Made by a program: the position numbers and the translations under genes. Shown here one piece after another: positions 16,627 to 27,398 of a stretch of DNA of 64,000 nucleotides. Origin of the DNA: Streptomyces phaeolivaceus (GTDB lineage Bacteria; Actinomycetota; Actinomycetes; Streptomycetales; Streptomycetaceae); assembly GCF_009184865.1 (NCBI RefSeq), contig NZ_CP045096.1, positions 1,674,001-1,738,000 of the forward strand, given 5' to 3'. The notes below the pieces were generated by a model. The model worked only from the letters and a program-made list of their open reading frames with translations. It had not been told where the DNA came from and did no database searches. How positions within the stretch are numbered: position 1 is the stretch's first letter; each line of letters opens with the position of its first letter.

Positions 16627-17180
16627 ACGTGTCCCTCCGGATCGAGCGGCAGACTGCACAGCGGGCACGGCGGACGCCCCGCGTTGACGACGTCCAGGGC
16701 ACGCTTGGCGAAGGCACGGGCCTGGGAACCGGTGAGGCGGACGCGGAGCATCGGCGGGCCGTTCTCCTCGTCCTGGAGCATCCGCTCCTCCGCCTCGGCC
16801 AGGTCCTCCTCGGAGTCGGCGTCCAGCTCCACCAGCGCCTGGGCCTCGACGATCATCCGTTCCTCGTCGCCGTCCCAGGCCAGCGCCATGGTGCCGACCC
16901 GGAACTCCTCCTCGACGGGGGTCTCCAGCGGGGCCGTGTCGGACACCTCGGTGGGGGCGACGGCGGGGACCGCCGCGCTGCCGCCGCTGCGGCGCACGAC
17001 CTCGTCGAGGAGTTCGTCCATGCGTTCGGCGAGCGCGGCCACCTGGGTCTTCTCCAGGGCGACGCTGGTGACCCGTTGTCCGGAGGATGCCTGCAGGAAG
17101 AAGGTCCGGCGTCCGGGCAGCCCGACCGTACCGGCCACGAAGCGGTCCGGGGGGTCGTAGAGGAACACCTGACGGGACAC
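16590..17180 (-). CDS. DUF3090 family protein (TIGR03847 type)
   Basis: A 196-residue conserved actinobacterial protein. The N-terminus (RQVFLYDPPDRFVAGTVGLP) and C-terminus carrying a probable zinc knuckle (PPCPLCSLPLDPEGHVCPRQ: two CxxC-like pairs) are diagnostic; an acidic variable region sits in the middle. Biochemical role unknown. It is translationally coupled to the PI-kinase-like gene (37-nt overlap), and the histidine-phosphatase gene lies 96 nt upstream on the same strand, so the three are probably co-transcribed. Confidence 0.88.
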   Translation of the reverse strand: MSRQVFLYDPPDRFVAGTVGLPGRRTFFLQASSGQRVTSVALEKTQVAALAERMDELLDEVVRRSGGSAAVPAVAPTEVSDTAPLETPVEEEFRVGTMALAWDGDEERMIVEAQALVELDADSEEDLAEAEERMLQDEENGPPMLRVRLTGSQARAFAKRALDVVNAGRPPCPLCSLPLDPEGHVCPRQNGYRRDA

Positions 17181-17276
17181 GTCCTGTCTCCATTGGAATC
17201 GACGTCGGGACCGGCCGCGTCGGCTGCTGACTGGTTCAGCGCCGCCGCGACCGCTTCACCCTACTGCGGTTGACGA

Positions 17277-17963
17277 TCACGGTGCCCCCGCACCGCCCCC
17301 GACGGTCGCGTCACCGCTCGGGGGCTCCTCGCGCGGCGCCAGGGACGAGAAGTCCCCGGTGTCGCCGAGGCGGACGAGAAACGGCCTGAGTCGTGTGTAA
17401 CGGATCGCGGTGATGGAACACGGTTCGACAGAGATCCGCTGGAAGAGGTCCAGATGAAGTCCGAGTGCGTCCGCGACGAGCGACTTGATGATGTCTCCGT
17501 GCGAGCACATCAGATACACGGCGTCGGCCCCGTGCTCGCGCTCCACGCGCGCGTTCCACTCCCGTACCGCCTCCGCGGCCCGGTGCTGCATGGCCCGCAT
17601 CGACTCGCCGCCCGGGAACTCGACCGCCGTGGGACGGGTCTGTACGACCTCCATCAGCGGCTCGTCCTTCAGCTCGGCGAGCTTGCGGCCGGACCAGTCG
17701 CCGTAGTGGCACTCGCCTATGCGTTCGTCGGTGTGCGCGATGAGTCCGGGCCGGGCGTCGAGGAGCGGGCGGATCGTCTCCTGGCAGCGCTGGAGCGGGC
17801 TGCTCACCACCTCGGCGAGCGGCAGCCCGGCGAGCCGGCCGGGCAGCGCCGCGGCCTGTGCGGAGCCTCGCTCGTCGAGTGCGATCCCGGGTGTCCACCC
17901 GGCGAGCACTCCCTCGGTGTTGGCGGTGGACCGTCCGTGCCGGACAAGGATCAACGTGGGCAT
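17277..17963 (-). CDS. Histidine phosphatase / probable phosphomutase (MSMEG_4193 type)
   Basis: A 228-residue member of the phosphoglycerate-mutase superfamily: the phosphohistidine motif is TLILVRHGRSTANTEGVLAG at the N-terminus, with ERIGECHYGDWSG and the second His in VYLMCSHGDIIKSLVADALG. It ends in a Gly/Ala tail. First gene of the conserved trio; co-occurrence with a kinase-like partner suggests action on an unidentified phosphorylated metabolite. The ATG at 17961-17963 begins directly at the family's MPTLILVRHG; a longer frame to 18095 looks like non-coding extension. Confidence 0.9.
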   Translation of the reverse strand: MPTLILVRHGRSTANTEGVLAGWTPGIALDERGSAQAAALPGRLAGLPLAEVVSSPLQRCQETIRPLLDARPGLIAHTDERIGECHYGDWSGRKLAELKDEPLMEVVQTRPTAVEFPGGESMRAMQHRAAEAVREWNARVEREHGADAVYLMCSHGDIIKSLVADALGLHLDLFQRISVEPCSITAIRYTRLRPFLVRLGDTGDFSSLAPREEPPSGDATVGGGAGAP

Positions 17964-18043
17964 GCGCCCCAGCCTAGGCGCACCCGGAAACGCGTACGGC
18001 AGGGGCGTACGCCGGGGTGCGTTTGTGACCGTGCGGCGGGAGG

Positions 18044-19045
18044 ATGCACAGCGTGATCGTCGACTGCGCCATCTACCGTGACGGGCGCCGGACACAGGGC
18101 CCCGCCGACCTCTCCGACGCCCTGGCGGAGTGCCGCAGGGCGGGCGAGGCGTTCGTCTGGATCGGTCTGTACGAGCCGACGGAGGACGAGTTCGGCCAGG
18201 TCACCGAGGAGTTCGCGCTGCATCCGCTGGCCGTCGAGGACGCCCTCAAGGCGCATCAGCGGCCCAAGCTGGAGGTGTACGACGACTCCCTGTTCGTGGT
18301 CCTCAAGCCGGTGGAGTACGAGCCGGACAACGACATCGTGTCGGCCGGCGAGGTCATGGTCTTCATCGGCGACTCGTTCGTGGTGACCGTCCGCCACGGC
18401 GAGCAGGCACCGCTGGCGGCCGTGCGCCGTCGGCTGGAGGCGGAGCCCGAGATGCTCCGGCACGGCCCGGCCGCGGTGCTGTACGCGATCGCCGACGCCG
18501 TCGTCGACCACTACGTGGACGTGGCCGGTGAACTGGGCACCGACCTGGAGGAACTGGAGACGGAGGTGTTCTCCCCGGTCGGCGGCGGCTCACGGCACAC
18601 GGCGTCCGGCATCTACGCCTTCAAGCGGCAGATCCTGGAGTTCCGCCGGGCCACGGTCCCGCTGGCGCAGCCGCTGGCCAGGCTCGGGGGCGACCTCGGC
18701 GGCCGGGTGCCGTTCGTCCCCGACAAGGCGCGGCCGTTCTTCCGCGATGTGAACGACCACCTCACACGCGTGAACGAGAGCGTCGAGGGCCTGGACCGGC
18801 TGGTCTCCGACATCCTCTCGGCGCATCTGGCGCAGATGAGCGTCCGCCAGAACGACGACGTCCGGAAGATCTCCGCGTGGGCGGCGATGGCCGCGGTGCC
18901 CACGATGGTCGCGGGCATCTACGGCATGAACTTCGACCACATGCCGGAGCTGCACTGGGTGTGGGCGTATCCGACGTTGATCGGGGCGCTGGTCGTGCTG
19001 GAGTTCCTGCTGCACCGCCTCTTCAAGCGGCGGGGCTGGCTGTAG
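18044..19045 (+). CDS. corA: CorA-like divalent-cation (Mg2+/Co2+) transporter
   Basis: A 333-residue CorA/MIT-family protein: long soluble N-terminal funnel (EEFALHPLAVEDALKAHQRP, FVVLKPVEYE), a coiled helix region, then two C-terminal membrane helices with the selectivity motif YGMNFDHMPE (GMN) between them and a positively charged tail (KRRGWL). Expected to be an inner-membrane pentamer importing Mg2+. The gene diverges from the histidine-phosphatase gene across an 80-nt gap. GTG 18053 is an alternative start. Confidence 0.93.
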   Translation: MHSVIVDCAIYRDGRRTQGPADLSDALAECRRAGEAFVWIGLYEPTEDEFGQVTEEFALHPLAVEDALKAHQRPKLEVYDDSLFVVLKPVEYEPDNDIVSAGEVMVFIGDSFVVTVRHGEQAPLAAVRRRLEAEPEMLRHGPAAVLYAIADAVVDHYVDVAGELGTDLEELETEVFSPVGGGSRHTASGIYAFKRQILEFRRATVPLAQPLARLGGDLGGRVPFVPDKARPFFRDVNDHLTRVNESVEGLDRLVSDILSAHLAQMSVRQNDDVRKISAWAAMAAVPTMVAGIYGMNFDHMPELHWVWAYPTLIGALVVLEFLLHRLFKRRGWL

Positions 19046-19065
19046 TCACCGGGCACCGGATCACC

Positions 19066-19110
19066 GGCACGCGCGCGAGGGCGGCCGTTCGGGCTCCACG
19101 CGCGCGTGCC
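19066..19110. terminator. Terminator between corA and the ferritin-like gene
   Basis: GGCACGCGCGCG (19066-19077) pairs perfectly with CGCGCGCGTGCC (19099-19110), a 12-bp stem with a 21-nt loop, between two convergent genes. Confidence 0.65.
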
Positions 19111-19124
19111 GCGCGAACTCCGCG

Positions 19125-19913
19125 CTAGGCGAACTCGGGGGCCGCCGTCGCCGGTCCGCCCAGGGCGTCGCGGCGCTCCGGCATCCGCAGGGTGACCATG
19201 CGGCGCCAGCCGAAGGCCCGCTCGTACGCGTACACGGCGTGGATGCCGACGGCGAGGACGGCCGCCTTGGGCCTCGGCCAGCCGAGGATGCGTCCCATGC
19301 GGTCCATCACGGCGAGGCTGACGTCCCGGTAGACGGCGATCTCCGCGAGGGCGCACTCGCGCAGGGTCCGCTGGATGAGGCGGCCGTGTCCGGCGGCGGC
19401 GTAGCGCAGCAGTTCCTCGTGGGTGTAGGCGAGGTGGTTGTCCTCGTCGTCGGAGATCATCCGGACGGCCTTGCCGATCTCGGGGTGGGTCTCGAAGTGC
19501 TTGCGGAGCATCACCATCTGGTCGGCGGCCCGCTGTTCGGTGACCCGGCTGTGGGACAGATAGACGATGATGTCCCGCACCGAGAGGGCCCGGTCGGCCT
19601 TCAGCTTCTCGTGCGCGAGTCCGATGCCGTTGCGCTCCAGCAGCATCGTGTAGTCGGTCTCGGGCGGGACCTCGGTGGGCTGGAGGCCGCGCTTCTTCAT
19701 CAGGGCGTTGAAGATCCGCCCGTGCTTGTCCTCGTCGGCGCCATGGCGGGTGATCTTGGGGGCGAGCGCGCGCTCGCTGGGCGGGACGAGCGCGGCGATG
19801 CGCGCGTTCTCCCAGCCGCCCTGCGTCTCCCCGCTGGCGGCGATGGAACAGAACAGCCGGAACGACTCGTCGTCGTCGACCATCTCCTGGAACAGACTCT
19901 TGGCCGAAAGCAT
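19125..19913 (-). CDS. Ferritin-like diiron-domain protein
   Basis: A 262-residue, mostly helical protein with carboxylate/His pairs spaced as in ferritin-like diiron enzymes: IAASGETQGGWENARI, HGADEDKHGRIFNALMKKRG, SHSRVTEQRAAD and ISDDEDNHLAYTHEELLRY. It may be an oxygenase or an iron-binding protein; I cannot assign a substrate. The short hydrophobic stretch near the C-terminus (KAAVLAVGIHAVYAY) could be a buried helix. Single-gene unit; the 294-nt upstream gap holds the LLM-gene terminator. Confidence 0.75.
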   Translation of the reverse strand: MLSAKSLFQEMVDDDESFRLFCSIAASGETQGGWENARIAALVPPSERALAPKITRHGADEDKHGRIFNALMKKRGLQPTEVPPETDYTMLLERNGIGLAHEKLKADRALSVRDIIVYLSHSRVTEQRAADQMVMLRKHFETHPEIGKAVRMISDDEDNHLAYTHEELLRYAAAGHGRLIQRTLRECALAEIAVYRDVSLAVMDRMGRILGWPRPKAAVLAVGIHAVYAYERAFGWRRMVTLRMPERRDALGGPATAAPEFA

Positions 19914-20079
19914 CGAAAGACACCTCTCTGCGGGGGGCCTGGCAGGGGTCCTGCAGAAAACGAGTCAAATGGGGTACCAGGAGCCGGGCAACAGCTGTGT
20001 CGGACAAATCCGCCGAACGAAGGATGCCGGGGCGGCGCGGGGGCGTAACCGAGCAGGCCCGCGCGCGTTGTCCCCCGTG

Positions 20080-20122
20080 ACGGCCGTGGCGGGGAAGACC
20101 CCCGAGCCCCCACCACGGCCGT
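20080..20122 (-). terminator. Terminator downstream of the LLM oxidoreductase
   Basis: ACGGCCGTGG (20080-20089) and CCACGGCCGT (20113-20122) form a 10-bp stem, extended by GGGG/CCCC pairing inside. It lies 85 nt past the stop of the minus-strand oxidoreductase gene. Nothing else is evident in 19914-20207. Confidence 0.55.
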
Positions 20123-20207
20123 AGTGCTTTCCGCCGCCTCCGTCCGACCCCGCTGTTCGGCCGATTCCGGCTCTCGTCGGCGGCTGCGCCGTTCGGGTTA
20201 CGCGAGG

Positions 20208-21263
20208 TTATGCCAGTCCGGCCAGCTCCATGGCCTCCGTGCCGGCCCGGAGCGAGGCGATCCGCTCGTCCAGGGTGAAGCCGGCCGGGGCGAGGGTGAG
20301 GGTGGTGACCCCGGCCTCGGCGTAGGCCTTCATCCGGTCGGCGACGCGCTCGACGGAACCGAGCAGCGTGGTCTGGTCGATCAGCTCGTGCGGGATGGCC
20401 GCCGCCGCCCCGGTCTTGTCGCCGGCCAGGTACTTGTCCTGGATCTCGGCGGCCTCCTTCTCGTAGCCCATGCGCTGGGCGAGCTGGTTGTAGAAGTTCT
20501 GCTTGCGGCTGCCCATGCCGCCGACGTACAACGCGGTGTACGGGCGGAAGGTGTCGGCGAGCGTCGTGACGTCCTTGTCGTCGCCGACGGCGAGCGGCAG
20601 AGTCGGGCAGACGTCGAACCCGTCGAGGGTCCTGCCGGCCTTCTCCCGGCCCGCCCGCAGGTACTTGATCGCCGTGTCCTCCAGGTGCGCGGCCGAGGGG
20701 AAGATCAGCAGGGCGCCGTCGGCGATCTCGCCGGTCTGCTCCAGGTTCTTCGGGCCGATCGCGGCGATGTAGAGCGGGATGTGCTCACGGGTGGGGTGCA
20801 CGGTCAGCTTCAGCGGCTTGCCGGGGCCGCCGGGCAGCGGCAGCGTCCAGTGCTCGCCGTCGTGCGACAGGCGCTCGCGGGTCATCGCCTTGCGGACGAT
20901 CTCCACGTACTCGCGGGTGCGGGCCAGCGGCTTGTCGAACTTGACCCCGTACCAGCCCTCGGAGACCTGCGGTCCGGAGACGCCGAGGCCGAGGCGGAAA
21001 CGGCCGCCGGAGAGCGAGTCCAGGGTGGCGGCGGTCATCGCGGTCATCGCGGGCTGGCGGGCCGGGATCTGGAAGATGGCCGAGCCCACGTCGATACGTT
21101 CGGTCTTGGCGGCGACCCAGCTGAGCACGGTGGCGGCGTCCGAGCCGTACGCCTCCGCCGCCCAGCACACCGCGTAGCCCAGCCGGTCGGCCTCCTGGGC
21201 CACGGCCAGGTTGTCCGCGTCCATTCCGGCGCCCCAGTAGCCGAGGTTGATCCCGAGCTTCAT
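20208..21263 (-). CDS. LLM-class F420-dependent oxidoreductase
   Basis: A 351-residue luciferase-like TIM-barrel protein. The N-terminus (MKLGINLGYWGAGMDADNLA) and the strand-loop GSAIFQIPARQPAMTAMTAA followed by LSGGRFRLGLGVSGPQVSEG are typical of actinobacterial F420-dependent enzymes, as is LYIAAIGPKNLEQTGEIADG. Expected cofactor F420, substrate unknown. It reads away from the aldo/keto reductase gene; a palindrome 18 nt upstream of the start (21281-21294) is a probable repressor site. Confidence 0.9.
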   Translation of the reverse strand: MKLGINLGYWGAGMDADNLAVAQEADRLGYAVCWAAEAYGSDAATVLSWVAAKTERIDVGSAIFQIPARQPAMTAMTAATLDSLSGGRFRLGLGVSGPQVSEGWYGVKFDKPLARTREYVEIVRKAMTRERLSHDGEHWTLPLPGGPGKPLKLTVHPTREHIPLYIAAIGPKNLEQTGEIADGALLIFPSAAHLEDTAIKYLRAGREKAGRTLDGFDVCPTLPLAVGDDKDVTTLADTFRPYTALYVGGMGSRKQNFYNQLAQRMGYEKEAAEIQDKYLAGDKTGAAAAIPHELIDQTTLLGSVERVADRMKAYAEAGVTTLTLAPAGFTLDERIASLRAGTEAMELAGLA

Positions 21264-21280
21264 ATAGACCAGCCTTCCCC

Positions 21281-21294
21281 TTACCGATCAGTAA
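21281..21294 (-). promoter_or_regulatory. Candidate operator upstream of the LLM gene
   Basis: TTACCGATCAGTAA is a near-perfect palindrome (one symmetric mismatch pair around GATC) 17 nt before the LLM start, in an AT-richer patch ending a TTGTTTCG stretch. The form fits TetR-family operators. Confidence 0.5.
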
Positions 21295-21388
21295 CGTCCT
21301 TGTTTCGCCGACCCTACCCTTGCGCTCCGCTGGGCGAGGCGGGGGAGCTCGGGAGGTTGAGGCTGTCGGGCGAGTACAGGTCGGTCGT

Positions 21389-21483
21389 GGTTGCTCGCGC
21401 AGTTCCCCGCGCCCCTTGAAGGCATGGGTCGCGCCCGGAGTCTTTCAGGGGCGCGGGGAACCGCGCGACCAGCCCCCACCGGG
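21389..21483. repeat. Dispersed GC palindrome, copy 3
   Basis: Left arm TCGCGCAGTTCCCCGCGCCC (from 21395) and right arm GGGCGCGGGGAACCGCGCGA (to 21468) flank a 25-nt spacer, with a trailing CCAGCCCCCACCGGGCCCGC. It fills much of the 304-nt gap 21264-21567 between divergent genes, so unlike most copies it is not at a 3' end. The rest of the gap carries the LLM promoter side. Confidence 0.8.
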
Positions 21484-21567
21484 CCCGCGGCCGACGAACG
21501 CTCGTTGGGGAAATCCGTTGTCCACAGGCCCCCACGCGGCGAACCCCGGCCAGTAATGTCGGCGTTC

Positions 21568-22547
21568 ATGGAGCAGAGGCATCTCGGCCGTACCGGCCTG
21601 CGCGTGTCCCGGATCGGGCTCGGCACCCTGACGTGGGGTCGTGACACGGACGAGCACGACGCCGCGGACATGTTGAAGGTGTTCTGGGAGGCGGGCGGCA
21701 ACCTCGTCGACACGGCGGACGTGTACGGGGACGGCGAGGCGGAGTACCTGCTCGGGCAGTTGATGGACGGTCTGGTGCCCCGCCGTGACCTGGTCATCTC
21801 CACGAAGGCGGGCAGTGTCCCGGACCCCGACCGCCGTTTCGACGGCTCCCGGGGCCATCTCCTCGCCGCCCTGGACGGCTCCCTCGCCCGCCTCGGCACG
21901 GACTACGTCGACGTCTGGCACATCCACGCCTACGACCCCGAAACCCCGCTGGACGAAACGCTCCAGGCCCTCGACCTGGCCGTCAGCAGCGGCCGGGCCC
22001 GCTACGCCGGGGTCTCCAACTTCTGCGGCTGGCAGCTCGCGAAGGCGGCCACCTGGCAGCTCGCGGCCCCCGGCATACGCACCCGGCTGGCCAGTACGCA
22101 GCTGGAGTACTCCCTGTTGCAGCGCGGCGTCGAGCGCGAGGTGCTGCCCGCCGCGCTGGACCTGGGCATCGGTCTGCTGCCCTCCTCGCCGCTGGGCCGG
22201 GGGGTGCTGACCGCCAAGTACCGGCACATCACGCCCCCGGACTCACGGGGCGGCTCGGAGCACATGGCACCGTTCGTCGCGCCGTATCTCGACGAGACGG
22301 CGACCAGCATCGTGGACGCGGTGCAGACCGCCGCGGACGGTCTCGCCGTGACCCCGATCCAGGTGGCCCTCGCCTGGGTGCGCGACCGGCCCGGCGTGGC
22401 CGCGCCCATCATCGGCGCGCGCAACGCGCTGCAGCTCATGGGGGCGTTGTCAGTGGAGACCCTTAGTCTTCCTGACGAGATCTGCCGGGCTCTCGACGAT
22501 GTGTCGGCGCCCGTGCACCGCTATCCCGATCACGACTGGAGCACGCT

Positions 22548-22551
<4 letters not shown>
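21568..22551 (+). CDS. Aldo/keto reductase
   Basis: A 327-residue NADPH-dependent AKR. The catalytic tetrad is visible: Asp and Tyr in VDTADVYGDGEAE, Lys in ISTKAGS and His in DVWHIHAYD; the cofactor-binding end is IIGARNALQLMGALSV. Substrate unknown. ATG 21568 starts at MEQRHLGRTG, the usual family N-terminus; ATG 21556 adds four residues. Its stop overlaps the GTG of the RecD2-like gene, so the two are co-translated. Confidence 0.93.
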
Positions 22552-24755
<2,204 letters not shown>

Positions 24756-24756
24756 C

Positions 24757-24867
24757 AGTGCACGCTGAGTGGGGCTGAGCACGGGTGGGCTGCGCGACTC
24801 GGCGCTACGAGGTGCCGCCTGCGCCCACCTGTGCCGCCCCAGCGGCACGACTGCCCGCAACCTCGCC
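24757..24867. repeat. Candidate dispersed intergenic repeat (GTGCCGCCCCAGCGGCAC type)
   Basis: Between convergent genes lies GGGCTGCGCGACTCGGCGCT followed by CGAGGTGCCGCCTGCGCCCA and a GTGCCGC-CCCA-GCGGCAC hairpin (24831-24848). From memory the same block recurs in many Streptomyces genomes; it occurs once in this window. The hairpin can terminate both flanking genes. Confidence 0.45.
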
Positions 24868-25563
24868 CTACCGATCCGCGTCCAGGGGTTCCAGATCCTC
24901 GTCCTCGTCCAGTTCCGCCACGAGCGGGACGTCGTCGTCGAGGTCGTCGTCCTCCGTGTCGTCGTCGAAGACCGCGCTGACGTCGAAGCGGCAGACCACC
25001 CGCTGTGGATCGACCTGGTCGAACGGCGCCTCCAGCCACTCACCCGGCTCGGCGGTGTCGTCCGCGGCGGTCACCCACAGCGTGGAGTCCCCCTCTTCGA
25101 GGCCGAACTCCTTGTGCCGGGAGGCGATCTCGTCCGGCTCGAACTCACCGAACAGCAGCCCCAGCGCGCCATGCACCGTGTCCGCCGCCCCGCCGGAGGC
25201 CACGGCGGCCGGCTCCTCCGCCGCCTCCACCCGCTGCGCCTGCGCCAGCAGCCGCTGCGGCTCGGCCACCGTGTAGTCGCGGCGGATCAGCACACTGAGC
25301 GCGCCGGGCTCCTCGGGACCGGTGTACGGCGGCATGTCCTCGGTGCCGGGGATCTCGAAGGGAGTGACCTCGTCGTAGCGGTCGTAGAGCAGTTCGTCGT
25401 ACTCCTCGGCGGCGGCGGCAAGCTCGTTGAACGCTTCGTAGACGGCCGGGTCGTCCTCCCCCGACCGGCGTTCGACCGCGGCCAGGTGGCGGTCGAGCGC
25501 GGTCTTGACCGCCTCGGCGGCGGCGCGTACCTCGGCAGCGGTGGGCTGCGCAGCATCAGACAT
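24868..25563 (-). CDS. Conserved acidic hypothetical protein
   Basis: A 231-residue, strongly acidic cytosolic protein with no signal or membrane segment. The first half is helical (AAAEAVKTALDRHLAAVERR, AYEAFNELAAAAEEYDELLY), the middle holds a compact fold (GALSVLIRRDYTVAEPQRLL, TLWVTAADDTAEPGEWLEAP) and the C-terminal 40 residues are almost all Asp/Glu. I recognise no catalytic motif. It diverges from the DUF5703 gene with only 48 nt between starts; ATG 25561-25563 gives MSDAAQPTAAE, while longer frames reach into the neighbour. Confidence 0.75.
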   Translation of the reverse strand: MSDAAQPTAAEVRAAAEAVKTALDRHLAAVERRSGEDDPAVYEAFNELAAAAEEYDELLYDRYDEVTPFEIPGTEDMPPYTGPEEPGALSVLIRRDYTVAEPQRLLAQAQRVEAAEEPAAVASGGAADTVHGALGLLFGEFEPDEIASRHKEFGLEEGDSTLWVTAADDTAEPGEWLEAPFDQVDPQRVVCRFDVSAVFDDDTEDDDLDDDVPLVAELDEDEDLEPLDADR

Positions 25564-25611
25564 AGTGCAGACGCTATCCGTACCGGGCCCCAGCCCGCAC
25601 AATAGATACCG

Positions 25612-25800
25612 ATGCCGGAATACGAATTTGTCGACGTGTACGTACCGCGCGGGGTTTCCCGCAAGGACGCCACACGCCTGCTGACGGACCATGCCGAGTA
25701 CGGACACTGGGAGTTGGACCGACTGAGCCTGCTGCGTGATGGCAGCCGCAGGGTGCGGTTGCGCCGACGGATCATCCGCCAGGTGCGCGCCACGTGGTGA
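25612..25800 (+). CDS. DUF5703 family small protein
   Basis: A 62-residue basic protein (MPEYEFVDVYVPRGVSRKDA, then YGHWELDRLSLLRDGSRRVR) of a short family restricted to Actinobacteria. Arg-rich C-terminal half (RRRIIRQVRATW) suggests nucleic-acid or protein contact; function unknown. Its start is 48 nt from that of the divergent acidic protein. Confidence 0.85.
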   Translation: MPEYEFVDVYVPRGVSRKDATRLLTDHAEYGHWELDRLSLLRDGSRRVRLRRRIIRQVRATW

Positions 25801-25814
25801 GTGGGCGGAACGAA

Positions 25815-25865
25815 ACGGAGCGGGCCCCGCTGGTGCGGGGCCCGCTGGTGCGGGGCCCGCTCCGT
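25815..25865. terminator. Terminator between DUF5703 and the long chaplin gene
   Basis: ACGGAGCGGGCCCCGC (25815-25830) pairs perfectly with its complement at 25850-25865 (16 bp); the intervening sequence repeats GTGCGGGGCCCGCTG twice in tandem, so alternative shorter stems are possible. Serves both convergent genes. Confidence 0.75.
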
Positions 25866-25885
25866 TCGCGGGTGCCGGGCGGACG

Positions 25886-26866
25886 CTAGAGCGCCGCGGC
25901 CCGAGCCTTGCGGTAGATCAGGGCGCCCCCGATCAGCGCGCCCGCGCCCAGCGGCAGGGCGAGCCCCAGCGGCAGTTCCGCGCCGGTCTGGGCGAGCTGC
26001 GCCGCACCGTCGGGCCGGCCGACGCTCTGCGTGCCCGGGGTGTTGGTGTCGCCGCGGGAGACCTCACCGTCGGGCTTGCCCGGCTGCGCCGGCTTGGTCG
26101 GTACCTGCGGGGACGCCTCCTCGGAGTCGCCCGGCGGGTTCTGGGGGCCGACCGGGGTCTCGGGTGCCCCTCCGCCGCCCGAGTTCCCACAGTCGTTGCC
26201 GAAGACCCCGTTGCCGACACCGATCACGCTGATGCTGTTGCCGCACAGGTTGACCGGCACATCGACCGGAATCTGCACGGTGTTGCCGGAGCCCACGCCC
26301 GGCGAGCCACCGGTGTGGCCGTCCGCCCGGGAGCCGCCGTGCGAGGAGCCGTAGCCGTCGTCGCCGTAACCGCCGCCGCCGTTGTGGCAGTCGTTGTCGG
26401 TGGCGGGGTTGCCGATGCCGAGGACGTCCACGCTGTTGCCGCACACGTTGACCGGAATGTGCACCGGAACCTGGATGTGGTTGCCGGAGGCCACGCCCGG
26501 CGAGTCACCGGCGTGACCGGAGGCCCGGGAGCCGCCGTGGGAGGAGCCGGACGAGCCATGGCCCTCATCGCCGTAACCACCGCCGTGGCCGCCGCCGTGG
26601 CCGCCGCGGGCGTGCTTGCCGCCTCCGCCGTTGGAACACTTGTTGCCCGCCGCCGGGTTGAGCAGTCCGACCACGCTCACCGTGTTGCCGCAGACATTGA
26701 CCTCGGCCTCCACCGGCGCCTGCACGGTGTTGCCGGAGAGCACGCCGGGCGAATTGGTGGCGGAGCCCTGCGCGCCGGCGTCGGCGTGCGCCGCACCGCC
26801 CGCCGCGGCGAACACTCCGGACGCGGCCGCCACCGTCATGAGGCCTTTGCGGGTGACCTGTCGCAT
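25886..26866 (-). CDS. chpC: Long chaplin with three chaplin domains and a sortase signal
   Basis: A 326-residue secreted, wall-anchored protein that makes aerial hyphae hydrophobic. Signal peptide (residues 1-29) ends AAHADA; chaplin domains lie at about 29-78, 119-161 and 185-227, each with the SPGV-x-SGN start, NVCGN/NLCGN centre and two Cys (59/77, 142/160, 208/226). Gly/His/Ser-rich linkers separate them. Then a Pro-rich wall spanner, class E sortase motif LAQTG (291-295), a membrane helix and RKAR tail. The long chaplins I know have two domains, so three is unusual. Gene name by position next to chpH. Confidence 0.93.
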   Translation of the reverse strand: MRQVTRKGLMTVAAASGVFAAAGGAAHADAGAQGSATNSPGVLSGNTVQAPVEAEVNVCGNTVSVVGLLNPAAGNKCSNGGGGKHARGGHGGGHGGGYGDEGHGSSGSSHGGSRASGHAGDSPGVASGNHIQVPVHIPVNVCGNSVDVLGIGNPATDNDCHNGGGGYGDDGYGSSHGGSRADGHTGGSPGVGSGNTVQIPVDVPVNLCGNSISVIGVGNGVFGNDCGNSGGGGAPETPVGPQNPPGDSEEASPQVPTKPAQPGKPDGEVSRGDTNTPGTQSVGRPDGAAQLAQTGAELPLGLALPLGAGALIGGALIYRKARAAAL

Positions 26867-26924
26867 TGCTGAATTACCTGCCTTAGCCCTATGTTCTGAT
26901 CTTTTACACCTTGCCGGGATACCG

Positions 26925-26963
26925 GTCGGCCCCGGAGTGCATGGCGCGCACTCCGGGGCCGAC
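26925..26963 (-). terminator. Terminator of the short chaplin gene
   Basis: GTCGGCCCCGGAGTGC (26925-26940) pairs perfectly with GCACTCCGGGGCCGAC (26948-26963), a 16-bp stem with a 7-nt loop, 36 nt past the chpH stop. Confidence 0.85.
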
Positions 26964-26998
26964 GGCTGTTTCAGACCCTCACCTGGTGAGGCACAACG

Positions 26999-27232
26999 TC
27001 ACTTGTTGATGCAGGTGTTGCCGAAGGCGGGGTTCAGCAGCCCGATCACCGAGATCGTGTTGCCGCACACGTTCACGGGCACGTGAACCGGCACCTGGAC
27101 GACGTTGCCGGACGCGACACCCGGGGAGCCGACTGCGGCACCCTGGGCCCCGGCGTCGGCGACGGCCAGACCCGCGCCCGCGAGAACCAGACCACCGGTG
27201 GCAGCCGCAGCGGCGACGACCTTCTTGAGCAT
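26999..27232 (-). CDS. chpH: Short chaplin
   Basis: A 77-residue secreted protein: signal peptide (MLKKVVAAAAATGGLVLAGA, cleaved after AVA) then one chaplin domain with SPGVASGN, PVNVCGNTISVIGLLNPAFG and a terminal Cys four residues from the end (CINK). The mature form is short, amyloid-prone and coats aerial hyphae and spores. ATG 27230-27232 follows AAGGAGG; a longer frame to 27262 would bury the signal peptide. A strong hairpin separates it from the long chaplin gene, so each probably has its own promoter; the 166-nt upstream region holds none I can define precisely. Confidence 0.93.
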   Translation of the reverse strand: MLKKVVAAAAATGGLVLAGAGLAVADAGAQGAAVGSPGVASGNVVQVPVHVPVNVCGNTISVIGLLNPAFGNTCINK

Positions 27233-27398
27233 TATTCCTCCTTGTTGGCAAAGCGACCCCAAGTAGCGAGTCGCATCACCTGTAACGAGGAGGGAGTAAT
27301 GGAGCTACGAGCTTATGGTCGGATTCACCCGTCACGGTTGATCTTCGTACGCGCGACCGAATAAGTATCGAATCAAGTGCCGAACACGTCAGGACGCG

